From contig JAJAYY010000230.1 in assembly GCA_026785965.1 (NCBI GenBank), positions 1 to 5,984 on the forward strand: a stretch of DNA of 5,984 bases. Direction: 5' to 3'. Below are positions 5,596 through 5,984 of the stretch, piece after piece. Source of the DNA: Sphingomonas bacterium (GTDB lineage Bacteria > Pseudomonadota > Alphaproteobacteria > Sphingomonadales > Sphingomonadaceae). The notes beneath the pieces are model-generated. The model had not been told where the DNA came from, ran no database searches, and saw only the letters and a program-made list of their open reading frames with translations. Numbering within the stretch: the stretch's first letter is position 1; each line of letters opens with the position of its first letter. A program made the position numbers and the translations under genes.

Positions 5596-5984
5596 TGTCC
5601 AAGCCGACCCACATCACCCCGTTCGACAAGGTCAAGGTCGTCGCCGAGAACCGGCGCGCGCGCTACGATTATTTCCTTGAGGACAAGTTCGAGGCGGGGA
5701 TCGAATTGCACGGCACCGAGGTCAAGGCGCTGCGCACCGGCGAGGGATCGATCGCCGAAAGCTATGCCCTGGTCGAAGGCGCAGAAGTGTTCCTGATCAA
5801 TTCGTCGATCCCGCATTATGGCAATAGCGGCTATGTCAGCCATGAACCTCGCCGCCGTCGCCGCCTGTTGATGCGCGCCCGGGAAATCGCCAAGCTTCAC
5901 GGCGCGATCACGCGGCTGGGGCTAACGCTTATCCCGCTGTCGCTTTACTTCAACAGTCGCGGCCGCGCCAAGGTCGAGCTCGCG
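5595..5984 (+). CDS. smpB: SsrA-binding protein SmpB, 3' end outside window
   Basis: SmpB binds tmRNA (SsrA) and brings it to stalled ribosomes for trans-translation. I translated it directly: 130 codons without a stop up to the window edge, against a usual 150-160, so only the C-terminal tail is missing. The fragment contains [21 protein letters not shown] (residues 18-38), the [19 protein letters not shown] segment (40-58), [16 protein letters not shown] (83-98) and the beta strand [18 protein letters not shown] (113-130), the usual lead-in to the basic GKK..DKR tail. The start ATG shares its A with the dapA stop in TGATG, and there is no clear ribosome binding site before it, so translation is probably coupled to dapA. 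The TRLG segment (106-109), where most relatives have REG, is a mild deviation. Confidence 0.97.
   Translation, partial: MSKPTHITPFDKVKVVAENRRARYDYFLEDKFEAGIELHGTEVKALRTGEGSIAESYALVEGAEVFLINSSIPHYGNSGYVSHEPRRRRRLLMRAREIAKLHGAITRLGLTLIPLSLYFNSRGRAKVELA

Overview
The window looks like an ordinary stretch of chromosome from an alphaproteobacterium, most likely a sphingomonad. The reasons are the high G+C content, the alphaproteobacterial wording of the AspRS motif 2 region, the slt/dapA/smpB neighbourhood, and a PPK2-like protein whose N-terminus resembles sphingomonad relatives as I remember them. The genus is an inference from memory, not a search result. I see no mobile element, CRISPR array, tRNA or rRNA.

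Layout from left to right: the 3' two thirds of aspS (+, 1-1245, cut by the window edge); a short AT-rich gap holding a candidate aspS terminator and a candidate promoter; a PPK2-family gene (+, about 1332-2102); greB (-, 2099-2611), convergent with the PPK2 gene so that one CTAG supplies both stop codons; slt, a periplasmic lytic transglycosylase with a signal peptide (-, 2608-4629), upstream of greB in the same direction and overlapping it by 4 bases; an 87-base divergent intergenic region; dapA (+, 4717-5595); and smpB (+, from 5595, cut by the right edge), which shares one base with the dapA stop codon. There is no gene-free stretch longer than 90 bases.

Functionally there are three transcription units on the right-hand side or centre: slt-greB (leftward), dapA-smpB (rightward) and the single PPK2 gene (rightward). 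DapA feeds the diaminopimelate/lysine branch that supplies peptidoglycan, and Slt cleaves peptidoglycan, so the divergent pair faces two sides of wall metabolism. AspRS, GreB and SmpB serve tRNA charging, rescue of backtracked RNA polymerase and rescue of stalled ribosomes.

No new multi-gene system is visible. The points most worth a second look are the PPK2 homologue that has lost both conserved catalytic aspartates, the dapA leader with a full-length Shine-Dalgarno sequence and two tiny overlapping ORFs, and a DapA lysine-binding site that is only partly conserved.
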